Below, in pieces: positions 27,846 through 36,896 of a DNA stretch of 53,428 nucleotides. The stretch is from Candidatus Calditenuaceae archaeon (GTDB lineage: Archaea; Thermoproteota; Nitrososphaeria_A; Caldarchaeales; Calditenuaceae), in NCBI GenBank assembly GCA_025058055.1, contig JANXEU010000018.1, forward strand, positions 65,281-118,708, given 5' to 3'. Numbering within the stretch: position 1 is the first letter of the stretch; each line of letters opens with the position of its first letter. The notes beneath the pieces were generated by a model. That model searched no databases. It saw only the letters and a program-made list of their open reading frames with translations, and was not told the DNA's origin. Position numbers and translations under genes: made by a program.

Positions 27846-28265
27846 ATGGGGGAGAGAGTCAAAAGGAACCGGTCAACGTTGGTCCTTCGAGAAGGAAAGG
27901 AGATAATTGGGAAACACGTGTATGGAAACCTGTACGGGTGCGATCGCAGTGCTCTCTGGGACGAAGAGCTCCTAGAGAAGACAGTTCGTGAGGCGATACA
28001 GGTGGCCAGAGTGAACCTTCTCGAGTTGAGGAAGTGGAAGTTAAACGGCCCGAAGGGCGGGGTCTCAATTCTAGCAATAGTGACGGAGAGTCACATAGCG
28101 ATTCACACGTGGCCTGAATACGGCTATGCGACTGTTGACGTGTTCACCTGCGGCGAGAAGAGCGATCCGATGGCAGCGTTTGAGCTGATCTCTGGCTTAC
28201 TTAAGCCCACGAAGATAGTGAAGCACTACGCCAACAGGTCGTCAGTAGTGACTGAGGTCAGGTAG
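27846..28265 (+). CDS. speD: Pyruvoyl S-adenosylmethionine decarboxylase or homologous arginine decarboxylase proenzyme
   Basis: 'GPKGGVSILAIVTESHIAIHTWPEYGYATVDVFTCG' (self-cleavage ESH motif); ORF opens at 27825 but ATG at 27846 has an SD-like ggagg. Confidence 0.88.
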   Translation: MGERVKRNRSTLVLREGKEIIGKHVYGNLYGCDRSALWDEELLEKTVREAIQVARVNLLELRKWKLNGPKGGVSILAIVTESHIAIHTWPEYGYATVDVFTCGEKSDPMAAFELISGLLKPTKIVKHYANRSSVVTEVR

Positions 28266-28344
28266 TACCTCGGAAATTCGGAGATGGCGCTACGTACACC
28301 CAAAACCGGTTTCGTTTTTATGAGCGTGGACCTTTTTCACTGAG

Positions 28345-28878
28345 ATGATCCTGTCCGACTTCGATTTATGGAACTACATCAAGAGCGGGCGAATGGTCAT
28401 CGACCCGATCCACGGAGACACGGTTAGAGAGAACGGACTCGACCTGAGGATCGGTGATGAGATGGCAAGGCTGAAGTCAACCGGCGAGGTCTTGGATACG
28501 TATGACGGTGATGTCAGCAGATTCTACGAGCTGGAGCGAGGAGCGTCGTTCGTGATCAGGCCTAGGGAGCACGTCCTGATGCACACCGTCGAGTACATCT
28601 CCATGCCTCGGGATTTGATGGGCTTCGTGAACCTCAGGAGCACATTTGCGAGACTTGGGCTTTCAATACCTCCAACCATCATCGATGCCAACTTCGAGGG
28701 CCAGCTTACCATAGAAATGGTGGGAGGCGAGTTTCCGGTGAGGCTACACGCTGGACAAAGGTTCCTGCACGTGGTCTTCGCCAAGCTGACGTCAGAGGTC
28801 TCCTCTCCCTACAGGGGAAAGTATCAGGGTCAACGAGGCGTTAGGTTGCCTGAGCTCAGGGAGAAGTCTAAAGTTTGA
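28345..28878 (+). CDS. dcd: dCTP deaminase
   Basis: 'MILSDFDLWNYIKSGRMVIDP', 'NGLDLRIG', 'FVNLRSTFARLGLSIPPTIIDANFEGQLTIEM'. Confidence 0.93.
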   Translation: MILSDFDLWNYIKSGRMVIDPIHGDTVRENGLDLRIGDEMARLKSTGEVLDTYDGDVSRFYELERGASFVIRPREHVLMHTVEYISMPRDLMGFVNLRSTFARLGLSIPPTIIDANFEGQLTIEMVGGEFPVRLHAGQRFLHVVFAKLTSEVSSPYRGKYQGQRGVRLPELREKSKV

Positions 28879-29560
28879 TCTCGAGCAGGTCTCTGCCGAT
28901 CACGGTCTTCACGTCGCAGGATCCTCCGACCGCGCGTGATATCTCATGCTCCCTTCCTTCCCATGAGGGATAGAGGTGAGTGGCGATCAAGAGCTTTGGT
29001 TTAACTCTCGCAGCGACCTCAGCCAACCCTCTCTCCGAGGTGTGTTTCCCCATCAAGAGCTCGTGAGGGAAGGAGCACTCGTGAACTAGTACATCTGTTC
29101 CCTTTGCCAGCTCAATTAATGAGTCACAAGGCGCCGTATCACCAGAGTAGGTTACCGATGTGTCAGAAGTCTGGACCTTTATTGCGACTCCGTTGGGATG
29201 GTCGACTTCAGCGACCGTCACTAACGCTCCTCCGATCCTTAACTCCTGTGCTGGCTTGAGTTCAACGACCTCTACTAGATCAAGCTGCTCGACCCATTCC
29301 GCAGCGTAGCTGTAGTGAGGGTTCTGCTTTAGCACTGATTCGAAGAACCCTTTCAGGCCTGGTCCTCCTAATATCACAACAGGTTTCTCTGGAGCGCGTG
29401 GCTGTCCTGATCTGTCTAACGCGAGGGACGTTACGAGGTCCGGCAGATCGGACGTGTGATCTATATGGAAGTGGGAGAGGAAGACCGCCTCCAGCTCTCT
29501 TGTGTCCACGCCTAATTTTGTCAACTTTGAGACCGTCGAGGGGCCGCAGTCGAGAAGCAT
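28868..29560 (-). CDS. RNase Z-like metallo-beta-lactamase-fold protein (N-terminus appears to extend to about 29656 in frame)
   Basis: 'FLSHFHIDHTSDLPDLV', 'YSGDTAPCDSLIELAKGTDVLVHECSF', 'TERGLAEVAARVKPKLLIATHLYP'-like pattern; upstream in-frame codons read RLTLLGSGSLKPTPLRYGSSILLQLSGTK. Confidence 0.85.
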   Translation of the reverse strand: MLLDCGPSTVSKLTKLGVDTRELEAVFLSHFHIDHTSDLPDLVTSLALDRSGQPRAPEKPVVILGGPGLKGFFESVLKQNPHYSYAAEWVEQLDLVEVVELKPAQELRIGGALVTVAEVDHPNGVAIKVQTSDTSVTYSGDTAPCDSLIELAKGTDVLVHECSFPHELLMGKHTSERGLAEVAARVKPKLLIATHLYPSWEGREHEISRAVGGSCDVKTVIGRDLLEIKL

Positions 29561-29661
29561 CTTCGTACCAGAGAGCTGTAGCAGAATCGAGCTGCCATAC
29601 CTCAGAGGAGTGGGCTTCAGGGATCCAGATCCGAGGAGCGTTAGTCTATTCCGGGCTAATC

Positions 29662-30108
29662 CTAATCACCCTTGATCTTTGAAAGGACTCTTATGCCGAC
29701 GATTTCAGTCTCCGGATACTGGCCCGATTCGTCCTTCTCGTATTGCTTAACCGTGTCCCATACATTGAGTAATGCTACTGCGACAGCAGTGAGTGCCTCC
29801 ATCTCCACGCCTGTCCTCTCGCGGGCTTTGACGAAGGACCTTGCCCTTACGACGGATCTTTCCCGATCAACGGTGAGCTCGATCTCCACCTTCTCGATCC
29901 TCAACTGATGGCACAAGGGGAGAAGCCTCTGGGTCTCCTTCGCTGCGATTATGCCACCGACCTGTGCCAAGGCGATCGGATCCCCCTTCTCGACCTCCCC
30001 TTCAACGATCCTCTTGATGGTTTCGGGTCTCAGTTTCAGATATCCCTCGGCTATAGCTTCTCTGTGCACCTCCTCCTTAGCCGATACGTCGACCTGCCTG
30101 ATGGTCAA
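29662..30108 (-). CDS. moaC: Cyclic pyranopterin monophosphate synthase MoaC
   Basis: 'RQVDVSAKEEVHREAIAEG', 'LPLCHQLRIEKVEIEL', 'RTGVEMEALTAVAVALLNVWDTVK'. Confidence 0.96.
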   Translation of the reverse strand: MTIRQVDVSAKEEVHREAIAEGYLKLRPETIKRIVEGEVEKGDPIALAQVGGIIAAKETQRLLPLCHQLRIEKVEIELTVDRERSVVRARSFVKARERTGVEMEALTAVAVALLNVWDTVKQYEKDESGQYPETEIVGIRVLSKIKGD

Positions 30109-30815
30109 CCCCGCATCATTTCCCTCCTAAGAAGCTGAATCGCCAGCGCCGGATCGACGCCCTTAGGACATACCTGAGAACAGGATCCCGCGAAGTGGCA
30201 CCGCCATATCCCGACAGCCTCATCGACTATCTTCAACCGTTCAGAGCGTGATTGATCTCTGCTATCGGCAAGATATCTGTACAGTAGCGCGAGCGCTTGA
30301 GGACCGGGGAACTCAGGCAGAGAGGATACGACCGGACACGCTGAGTAACAGAGTCCGCAGCTGATGCAGTAAGAGAACTGTATGTACTTCTCCAGTTCAG
30401 CATCGGATTGAAGATATTGGGATGTCGGGCTCTCTTGTTCTCTTGAATCCGTGCGAACGAGCCAAGGCTTCACGGACTTGTGTTTCTTGAAGAATTCGTC
30501 GAAGTTCGTGACTAAGTCTCTCACGTGAGGATGATTCCTCAAAGGTTCGACTTTGAGGCTCCATCCCACCTCCTTGACCTGAGTGTAACACGCGAGCCGA
30601 GGGAGACCGTTGACAGTCATGCCGCAAGACCCGCAGATTCCCATTCTACAGGAGTACCTGATAGCGAGGGTGTGGTCGAGCCTCTCCTTGATGTAAAGGA
30701 GTCCGTCAAGCACGGTCATCCCAGTCTTGTAAGGTACCTCGTAGGTCGCGTACCTCTCCTTTTTGTCAGACGAAGGGTCGAACCTGTAAACTGAAAACCT
30801 GACAGTCTTCAACAC
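30105..30815 (-). CDS. sdhB: Succinate dehydrogenase/fumarate reductase iron-sulfur subunit
   Basis: 'CRMGICGSCGMTVNGLPRLAC', 'CISCGLCYSACPV', 'CHFAGSCSQVCPKGVDPALAIQLLRR'. Confidence 0.95.
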   Translation of the reverse strand: MLKTVRFSVYRFDPSSDKKERYATYEVPYKTGMTVLDGLLYIKERLDHTLAIRYSCRMGICGSCGMTVNGLPRLACYTQVKEVGWSLKVEPLRNHPHVRDLVTNFDEFFKKHKSVKPWLVRTDSREQESPTSQYLQSDAELEKYIQFSYCISCGLCYSACPVVSSLPEFPGPQALALLYRYLADSRDQSRSERLKIVDEAVGIWRCHFAGSCSQVCPKGVDPALAIQLLRREMMRG

Positions 30816-30818
30816 GCC

Positions 30819-31190
30819 TCACCTGATCATGTGAGCGATGACGATTGTTCTAGTGCCGTAGACCATGAGTGCGAAACCGAGGAACAGCAAAACGTACCTC
30901 GTGGCAGACCTGACGGCTCGGTTTGGGAAGAGTTCGATGAGAATGACTCTAAGACCGTTGAGTCCGTGGAAGGTCGTGAAGAGCAGAAGGAACCAGAGGG
31001 AAGACGCCAACAACATGTTCCGATATACTTCAAGTATCGCAAACTGATGGCCTTCGAATAGCAGAGTCGTCTCCCATACCGTCTCGCCCAAAGGCCGAGT
31101 GAAGAAGACCGTGAAGAGATGTATGCCTCCGAAAATCAGAATGCCCACTCCGGACAGGTAATGCAGGAGCATGACGTTCTTCTCTCTCAT
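30819..31190 (-). CDS. sdhD: Succinate dehydrogenase membrane anchor subunit
   Basis: Three-TM-type hydrophobic protein ('HYLSGVGILIFGGIHLF', 'HGLNGLRVILIEL') between sdhC and sdhB. Confidence 0.82.
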   Translation of the reverse strand: MREKNVMLLHYLSGVGILIFGGIHLFTVFFTRPLGETVWETTLLFEGHQFAILEVYRNMLLASSLWFLLLFTTFHGLNGLRVILIELFPNRAVRSATRYVLLFLGFALMVYGTRTIVIAHMIR

Positions 31191-31678
31191 CCGCTCAACA
31201 CCCCAAAGAGAGCGTCCACAGAGTAGACTGCAGCGAACGTCGCCAATGCTATCGATGCCCAGAAGATCGCTCTTTGATAATTGCTGAAGGACCTTGGCGG
31301 GCTTTCCGGGTCGACCCTGGTAGGTTTACCGAGAGTAATCCCGAAATGGGCTAGAGTGAGTCTTAAGCCGTTTATCGTGTGAAAGGCGACCATCCAGCCT
31401 ATTATTACAAGACCTGCATCGAAGATCGGGTTGTGAAGGAGCTCCTTTACCTGTTCGTAATAAGAGGCGGCGAAATCCTTTGATGGAACGTACCAGACCC
31501 CAGGGCCACCGATGAAGTTGCCTGTCTCGACGACGTGAAGAACGAAATATAGCGTCACTACGACCCCCGTCACCCTCTGCAAAGTGTAGCTCCACCTCTC
31601 CACCGAGTAGCCGGCTGGCAACAACATCGTCTTCAATACCGTCGAGTATGATCTCGACTGGGCCCTCGTAGCTCTCAT
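31187..31678 (-). CDS. sdhC: Succinate dehydrogenase cytochrome b subunit
   Basis: 'ERWSYTLQRVTGVVVTLYFVLHVVETG', 'HTINGLRLTLAHFG'. Confidence 0.87.
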   Translation of the reverse strand: MRATRAQSRSYSTVLKTMLLPAGYSVERWSYTLQRVTGVVVTLYFVLHVVETGNFIGGPGVWYVPSKDFAASYYEQVKELLHNPIFDAGLVIIGWMVAFHTINGLRLTLAHFGITLGKPTRVDPESPPRSFSNYQRAIFWASIALATFAAVYSVDALFGVLSG

Positions 31679-31784
31679 CGACTGTTTTGTTACCTAAACG
31701 CCTAATAGCTGTATTTCGACTCACCAGATTAACAATAATCAGACATGAGAGTTTTGGCCCGCCGAATACTGGTTTAAAGCTGAG

Positions 31785-32675
31785 ATGCGTCTCGGAGAGC
31801 TGAGGATGGAGCTCCGAAAGGTGCGAGAAGTTGTTCAAGGCGGCCAGAGAGTCTACCAATACGACCTCGTGATAACCGAAGTGATAGACGAAACCGATCT
31901 TGCGAAGACGTACTTCTTCAAGAACGTCAGCAACATGCCGATCTTTGACTACCACCCAGGCCAGGACGTAAAGCTCTACTTCGACACACCTCTCAAGCGA
32001 GGTGACTTCAGGTTTTATTCGATTGCGGGATCCCCTACTAGAACAAGTGACGGAACGTTCGAGCTTCTCATTAAGAGTGAGGGCGGTACCTTTGCACCCT
32101 ATTTCCATCAGCTCACCAAACCGGGTGAGATAGTGACCATCGAGGGCCCCTATGGACGCTTCCTTAGAAAGGCATTTCAAATGATCGAAGATGAGAGGCT
32201 AAACACTTTGGTCTTTCTTGCTGCATCTAGCGGAATAGTTCCGTTCAAGTGCTTCGTTGATTACGCGGTGGACAAGAAACTTAAAGTGGACGTTTACATA
32301 TTCTATGTAAACAGAACTAGGAGGGATTTTATTTACAGAAAAACTATCCCCAAGTTACTGGATTCTTATCCCCGACTCCAGCTCGTAATCAACTTCACGA
32401 GGGAGCATGATATTTCAAGTCAGGAAATAATCGACGAGCTCTTTCTCGGAAGCGATAGAGGTGGAAGAGTTGATGTGGTGCTCGGTCGTCACGTTCTCTT
32501 CGAGGACATCAAAGAGATAGTCGCAGATTGGAGCTCAGCTTATTATGGAATATGTGGTGGAGCCAAGTTCATCGCCGGAGACAGGGAAAAAGGAATCGAT
32601 GGCATGGTGCAGAAGCTCGAGAAGGGTGGCGTCAGCAGATCGATGATCGAAATCGACTCTTTCGGAACGGGATGA
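31785..32675 (+). CDS. FAD/NAD(P)-binding ferredoxin reductase-like oxidoreductase
   Basis: 'DFRFYSIAGSPT', 'EIVTIEGPYGRF', 'LVFLAASSGIVPFKCFV', 'YYGICGGAKFI'. Confidence 0.85.
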   Translation: MRLGELRMELRKVREVVQGGQRVYQYDLVITEVIDETDLAKTYFFKNVSNMPIFDYHPGQDVKLYFDTPLKRGDFRFYSIAGSPTRTSDGTFELLIKSEGGTFAPYFHQLTKPGEIVTIEGPYGRFLRKAFQMIEDERLNTLVFLAASSGIVPFKCFVDYAVDKKLKVDVYIFYVNRTRRDFIYRKTIPKLLDSYPRLQLVINFTREHDISSQEIIDELFLGSDRGGRVDVVLGRHVLFEDIKEIVADWSSAYYGICGGAKFIAGDREKGIDGMVQKLEKGGVSRSMIEIDSFGTG

Positions 32676-32676
32676 T

Positions 32677-33666
32677 TTAGGTCTTCGGGAATGGGGCCAC
32701 GATGTCGGCTATATCGATCTGATTATCGCAGATCCGTAGAATTTCCGAGGCAATCAGTTGATGAGCCCGGCATGTTGCCTCGCCTGAGGCCTGTAAATCG
32801 GAGACCTTCTGGATCACCTCAGTCACACTAGTGATCACGGAGTTGGCTAGGGTAGCGTCATAACCAACAAAGGCTTCATAGGCCTGCTTCTGAGTATCCA
32901 CGAGTGGTCGTGCGACCTCGTAGAACAGTCTATTGAAGTTGAGAGCTGAATCGGCGGTTAAAGTACTGGATCTGATCACCTCTGCCACCTTAACCACCCT
33001 GTCCCCCACGTCCTCGATGAACTTCGCGACCATTCTCATGTCCAGAAGCCTTATCGGCGAAAGTCCGCGCCTCTTCGGTATGGTGCCCCCAAGGGCCTGA
33101 CTCCTCACGGCCCTGACGAACGTGAAATAGTGTCTATCGATCTCTTCGTCCATCATGATCACGTTCATCGCCTCGTCCAAGTCCCAACTCCTTACGGCCT
33201 CGAGGACCATAGATAGGTTGCTGACTACCAGCGCGTTTCCTCTTGAAAGCACTCGCTCGGGTTCAATGAGGCTCGCGTCGAGGAGGACCTGAACCTCGAT
33301 GACGTCATGTCCTTCGGAGATGACTTCCGCTCCGGTCAAAGATCTTACCGTTCTCTTGACGAGCTCCCTGTAAGAGCTGGAAATCCCCTCGGTCGCCTTG
33401 ATGACTATTCTGTCGTAACCCATGAGGTAAGCGGCGATCAGGTCGCGGCCGAGTAAGGGACTAACACCGATGACCACCTCATCAGACCTTCGCTCCTCTT
33501 TCAAATGTTTCTCGTACCGCATCAGCAACGAACCGTCCTCGCAGACCTCTATCAACACAGTTTCACCTTGTTTGAGGTTGTTAGCGGTCACCCACTCCTT
33601 CGGAAGAACGACGCTGTAGGAGCGTCCACCGGTTAAAGTGATGTTTCTCTTGTAGACCTTCCTCAT
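32677..33666 (-). CDS. SpoVT/AbrB-domain plus PhoU-domain protein
   Basis: N-terminal 'NITLTGGRSYSVVLPKEWVTANNLKQGETVLIE' (AbrB), helical PhoU-like C-terminus. Confidence 0.82.
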   Translation of the reverse strand: MRKVYKRNITLTGGRSYSVVLPKEWVTANNLKQGETVLIEVCEDGSLLMRYEKHLKEERRSDEVVIGVSPLLGRDLIAAYLMGYDRIVIKATEGISSSYRELVKRTVRSLTGAEVISEGHDVIEVQVLLDASLIEPERVLSRGNALVVSNLSMVLEAVRSWDLDEAMNVIMMDEEIDRHYFTFVRAVRSQALGGTIPKRRGLSPIRLLDMRMVAKFIEDVGDRVVKVAEVIRSSTLTADSALNFNRLFYEVARPLVDTQKQAYEAFVGYDATLANSVITSVTEVIQKVSDLQASGEATCRAHQLIASEILRICDNQIDIADIVAPFPKT

Positions 33667-33782
33667 CCACCTCTATCGGTTTCGTTTAAATAATATCCCT
33701 TAACTTGAAGAGGGTTTGTTCGTCCACGTAAAAAACGTCATATTAGTCGCGGTGAATTTAAAAGTCTGTTTGCATGTAAGAG

Positions 33783-34508
33783 GTGATGTTTGGGGAGAAG
33801 TTCGTCGACATGCGCATTAGGCTCGCTGCGATTGAGGCACTCTCCGTGGTGAAGAGATGGCGCGGGCTGAAGAGAATGGCTGAAGTCTTAGGTATCTCGC
33901 CCTCAGTACTCAGCAGATATACAAATGGTCGGTCACTACCCAATAAAGACAGGGCAGAGGCCATACTTAGATACGTGCTCGATGAGGTGTTGTCAGATCT
34001 ACTCACTACGCTCGTTCGAAAGACTGGAGACGGGCTCTACGACCTCACGGTCCCGATGAGGGATCCCAACATGCTTAAGCTGATCGCGGCCACGGCGCAC
34101 ACGACCTTCAAGAACGCGAGACCTATGAAGGTGCTGACGGTTGCAACTGATGGCATACCGTGCGCTACGGTCGTGGCATCAGAGATGGGCGCCGAGCTGG
34201 TCGTCGCTAAGGACTGGAAAGACCCGGTATATGACGAGTTCATTGAAGAGAGGGTCACGAGGTCGCCGCCAGTAGTCGAGTATCTCTACATACCGAGACG
34301 AGCTCTTAGGAGGAACGACAACGTCCTCATCGTTGACGACGTAATTAGGTCTGGGAAGACGGTCGCCGCGCTCTACAAGATGGTGAATAGGTCAGGAGCG
34401 ACCGTCGTTGGCATCTTCGCGCTAGCATCGATAGCAGACTCCGTCGATAAGTTGAGGACGGATCTCGGGGTTAAGTGTCCCGTGAGGGTCCTTGTTAACC
34501 TTGGTTGA
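33783..34508 (+). CDS. HTH plus phosphoribosyltransferase-domain regulator (GfcR-like)
   Basis: 'MAEVLGISPSVLSRYTNGRSLPNKDRAEAI' HTH and PRPP loop 'NVLIVDDVIRSGKTVAALYKMV'. Confidence 0.87.
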   Translation: MMFGEKFVDMRIRLAAIEALSVVKRWRGLKRMAEVLGISPSVLSRYTNGRSLPNKDRAEAILRYVLDEVLSDLLTTLVRKTGDGLYDLTVPMRDPNMLKLIAATAHTTFKNARPMKVLTVATDGIPCATVVASEMGAELVVAKDWKDPVYDEFIEERVTRSPPVVEYLYIPRRALRRNDNVLIVDDVIRSGKTVAALYKMVNRSGATVVGIFALASIADSVDKLRTDLGVKCPVRVLVNLG

Positions 34509-34917
34509 CCTCGTACCTTATCAGTAATCGATGCAGCGCCTCCAAGCAGTCCCTCTCAGTTACTATGCCGACGAGCTTATCTTTTTCGACTACCGGAATT
34601 CTGCGGACTTTCTTCTCGACCATGATTTGAACTGCCCTTTCGAGAGGGTCCTCTGGAGAGCAGATGTTGAGCGGTGTAGACATGATGTCGCTCGCTTTCA
34701 TAGTGAGAAGGTCTATGAGACTCACTCCTTTGTACGTCAAGGTTCTCACGATGTCACTCTCCGTTATGATGCCAAGGGGCGTCAGTCCGTCCGCTACGAC
34801 TACAGCGCCGATGCCCTTTGATGCCATCAGCTCGAGGGCTTGCCATACGGCGTCCTCCGGCCTGACCGTGACAACAGGTCTCCTCATCACGTCCCTTACG
34901 AGTAGCCGCAATCTCAC
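34495..34917 (-). CDS. Tandem CBS-domain protein
   Basis: 'VRDVMRRPVVTVRPEDAVWQALELMASKGIGAVVV' and 'ASDIMSTPLNICSPEDPLERAVQIMVEKKVRRIPVV'. Confidence 0.95.
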   Translation of the reverse strand: MRLRLLVRDVMRRPVVTVRPEDAVWQALELMASKGIGAVVVADGLTPLGIITESDIVRTLTYKGVSLIDLLTMKASDIMSTPLNICSPEDPLERAVQIMVEKKVRRIPVVEKDKLVGIVTERDCLEALHRLLIRYEVNQG

Positions 34918-34978
34918 AACGAGCTAGATACTTAGAATAAAAAGTTACTTAATTTAGCAGAGGCAGGGTTCCTAGCGG

Positions 34979-35836
34979 ATGGAGCAAGCGCTGGCTGTGG
35001 GAATAGCGCAGTATCGGATGAGGGGGAACGTTGCAGAGAACGTCGAGGTTGCCAAGGCTTTGATCAGTGAGGCGTGCTCGCTCGGTGCCGAAATTGTGTG
35101 TCTGCCAGAGCTTTTTGCTTATTATTATTTCCCCCAAAAGAGAGAGATACCACGATCCAAGCTTCAGGAGTTTGCGAGGTATTTCACCTCGATAGTCGAG
35201 GAGTTGCGTGAAGTGTGCATATCGCATGAGGTATCGTTAGTTGCCGGGTCCTTAGTTGAGAACCATGAAAACAGCTATTACAATACAAGCGTTTTGATAG
35301 ACGAAAACGGAAACGTAGTAGGTAAGTATAGAAAGACACACATACCAAGTGATGAGTGTTATCATGAAGACAGCTGCTTCGATGCGGGCAGCCATGATTT
35401 TAGGCCATTCATGTTGAGGGGTGTCGAGGTCGGAGTGTTGATATGTTTCGATCAGTGGTTCCCCGAACCGGTGAGGGCATACGCCCTTAACGGCGCAAAA
35501 CTCGTTTTCTATCCGACCGCGATCGGATGGGTAAGTGGTATTGCTCAAACAGAGGGTAATTGGAAGGAGGCATGGGAGGTAATTCAAAGAGGTCACGCGA
35601 TAGCGAACAGCGTTCCAATCGTGACCGTGAACAGAATAGGCGTTGAGGATCGTATAACGTTCTGGGGTTCGTCCTTTATAGTAGACCAATTCGGATCGGT
35701 AATAGCGAGGATGGGTATCGAAGAGGAGGGGGTGGTCGTGAGACGTGTAGACTTGAGGCTTGGTGAGAAGATAAGAGAGGGATGGGGGTTCTTCCGCGGC
35801 AGGAGGCCGGAGCTTTACTCGAGGGTTACGACTTGA
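34979..35836 (+). CDS. aguB: Nitrilase-superfamily amidohydrolase, probable N-carbamoylputrescine amidase
   Basis: Glu-Lys-Cys triad in 'CLPELFAYYYF', 'GKYRKTHIP', 'GVLICFDQWFPE'; followed by agmatine deiminase. Confidence 0.87.
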   Translation: MEQALAVGIAQYRMRGNVAENVEVAKALISEACSLGAEIVCLPELFAYYYFPQKREIPRSKLQEFARYFTSIVEELREVCISHEVSLVAGSLVENHENSYYNTSVLIDENGNVVGKYRKTHIPSDECYHEDSCFDAGSHDFRPFMLRGVEVGVLICFDQWFPEPVRAYALNGAKLVFYPTAIGWVSGIAQTEGNWKEAWEVIQRGHAIANSVPIVTVNRIGVEDRITFWGSSFIVDQFGSVIARMGIEEEGVVVRRVDLRLGEKIREGWGFFRGRRPELYSRVTT

Positions 35837-36885
35837 CTCAGCTCAGGTCCTATCAACTCTATCCCGGGAAGCTTGGGTTCCGCAGGCCTCCGGAGACGTG
35901 GCGTCACGAAGCGACTTGGTTAGTTTGGCCTCACAACGAAGGCACCTTTCCTGAGCCCATCACGTACGCAGTTAAGGAGATCTACATCCAGCTGATCGAC
36001 GCGATAAGGACGTCGGAGAGAGTGAAATTGGTGGTCGGTGACGCTTCAGCCCTCAAGGATGCAGAGGCGATGCTCAGCAGGTCGATCGGCCTCGATGGGA
36101 TTCAGCTAGTGAAGTTACCGGCTGTTGACGTCTGGATTAGGGACTACGGCCCCGTGTTTTTGGTTGGGTGGTGTGGCATCGGCGGAGTGAAGTTCGCGTT
36201 CAATGCTTGGGGGCGGCTTTATCCGGAACTGATAGCAGACGACTTGACAGGTGCCAGAATCCTGGAGATGGTCGCTGACGTCTGTTTCTTTTCCAACTAC
36301 GTCTTAGAAGGTGGAATGTTGGACATCGGTGAGAACGGTGAGGTAATAGTGACCAAGGAATGCCTCTTGGACGTCCGAAGGAACGGAAAGACCAATAGGA
36401 GGACGATGGAATCTGTCCTCAAGAACTATCTAGGCGTCAAGAGAGTGTACTGGTTGAGCAGTGGAATCATAGGCGACGACACTCGTGGCCATGTGGACAC
36501 ATTCGCGAGGTTCGGGGATCGAGGATTGCTTCTGGGGGAGGACCTCTACGGAGGTCCTAACGCCGAAAGGTTGGAGAAATCAATGAGAGAGCTAGCTGAG
36601 CAGCTATCGTCTATAGAATCTAATAAAAGAGAGATAATAAGAGTTCCTATGCCTCCCGAGGTCAAGGTCCTTGGAGTTCCTGTACCAGCAACTTATCTGA
36701 ACTTCTGCCTTACCAACAAGCACGTGATAGTTCCGGTCTTTGGAAAGGAGACCGATGAGTACGCAGCCTCGCAAATTGCTCAGGCCTTTCCGGGCAGAAG
36801 TCTAGTCACCATCAGAGCTAATGAGCTGTTCTACGGACTGGGAGGTTTTCACTGCGTGACTCTCGACGAACCGTCCCGAGGGTGA
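35833..36885 (+). CDS. aguA: Agmatine deiminase
   Basis: 'HEATWLVWPHNEGTFP', 'WIRDYGPVFLV', 'NAWGRLYPELIADD', 'LEGGMLDIGENGEVIVTKECLLD', 'GHVDTFARF', 'GGFHCVTLDEP'; TTG start overlaps the aguB stop (TTGA). Confidence 0.93.
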   Translation: MTQLRSYQLYPGKLGFRRPPETWRHEATWLVWPHNEGTFPEPITYAVKEIYIQLIDAIRTSERVKLVVGDASALKDAEAMLSRSIGLDGIQLVKLPAVDVWIRDYGPVFLVGWCGIGGVKFAFNAWGRLYPELIADDLTGARILEMVADVCFFSNYVLEGGMLDIGENGEVIVTKECLLDVRRNGKTNRRTMESVLKNYLGVKRVYWLSSGIIGDDTRGHVDTFARFGDRGLLLGEDLYGGPNAERLEKSMRELAEQLSSIESNKREIIRVPMPPEVKVLGVPVPATYLNFCLTNKHVIVPVFGKETDEYAASQIAQAFPGRSLVTIRANELFYGLGGFHCVTLDEPSRG

Positions 36886-36896
36886 CAGTTGATAGC

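Noticed and set aside
27665-27862. 65-aa minus-strand ORF in the speD upstream spacer
   Set aside because: No motif, overlaps the speD promoter and start; more likely non-coding.
31326-32180. 284-aa minus-strand ORF spanning the sdhC/FNR spacer
   Set aside because: Overlaps sdhC in another frame and is antisense to the ferredoxin-reductase-like gene; no domain signal.
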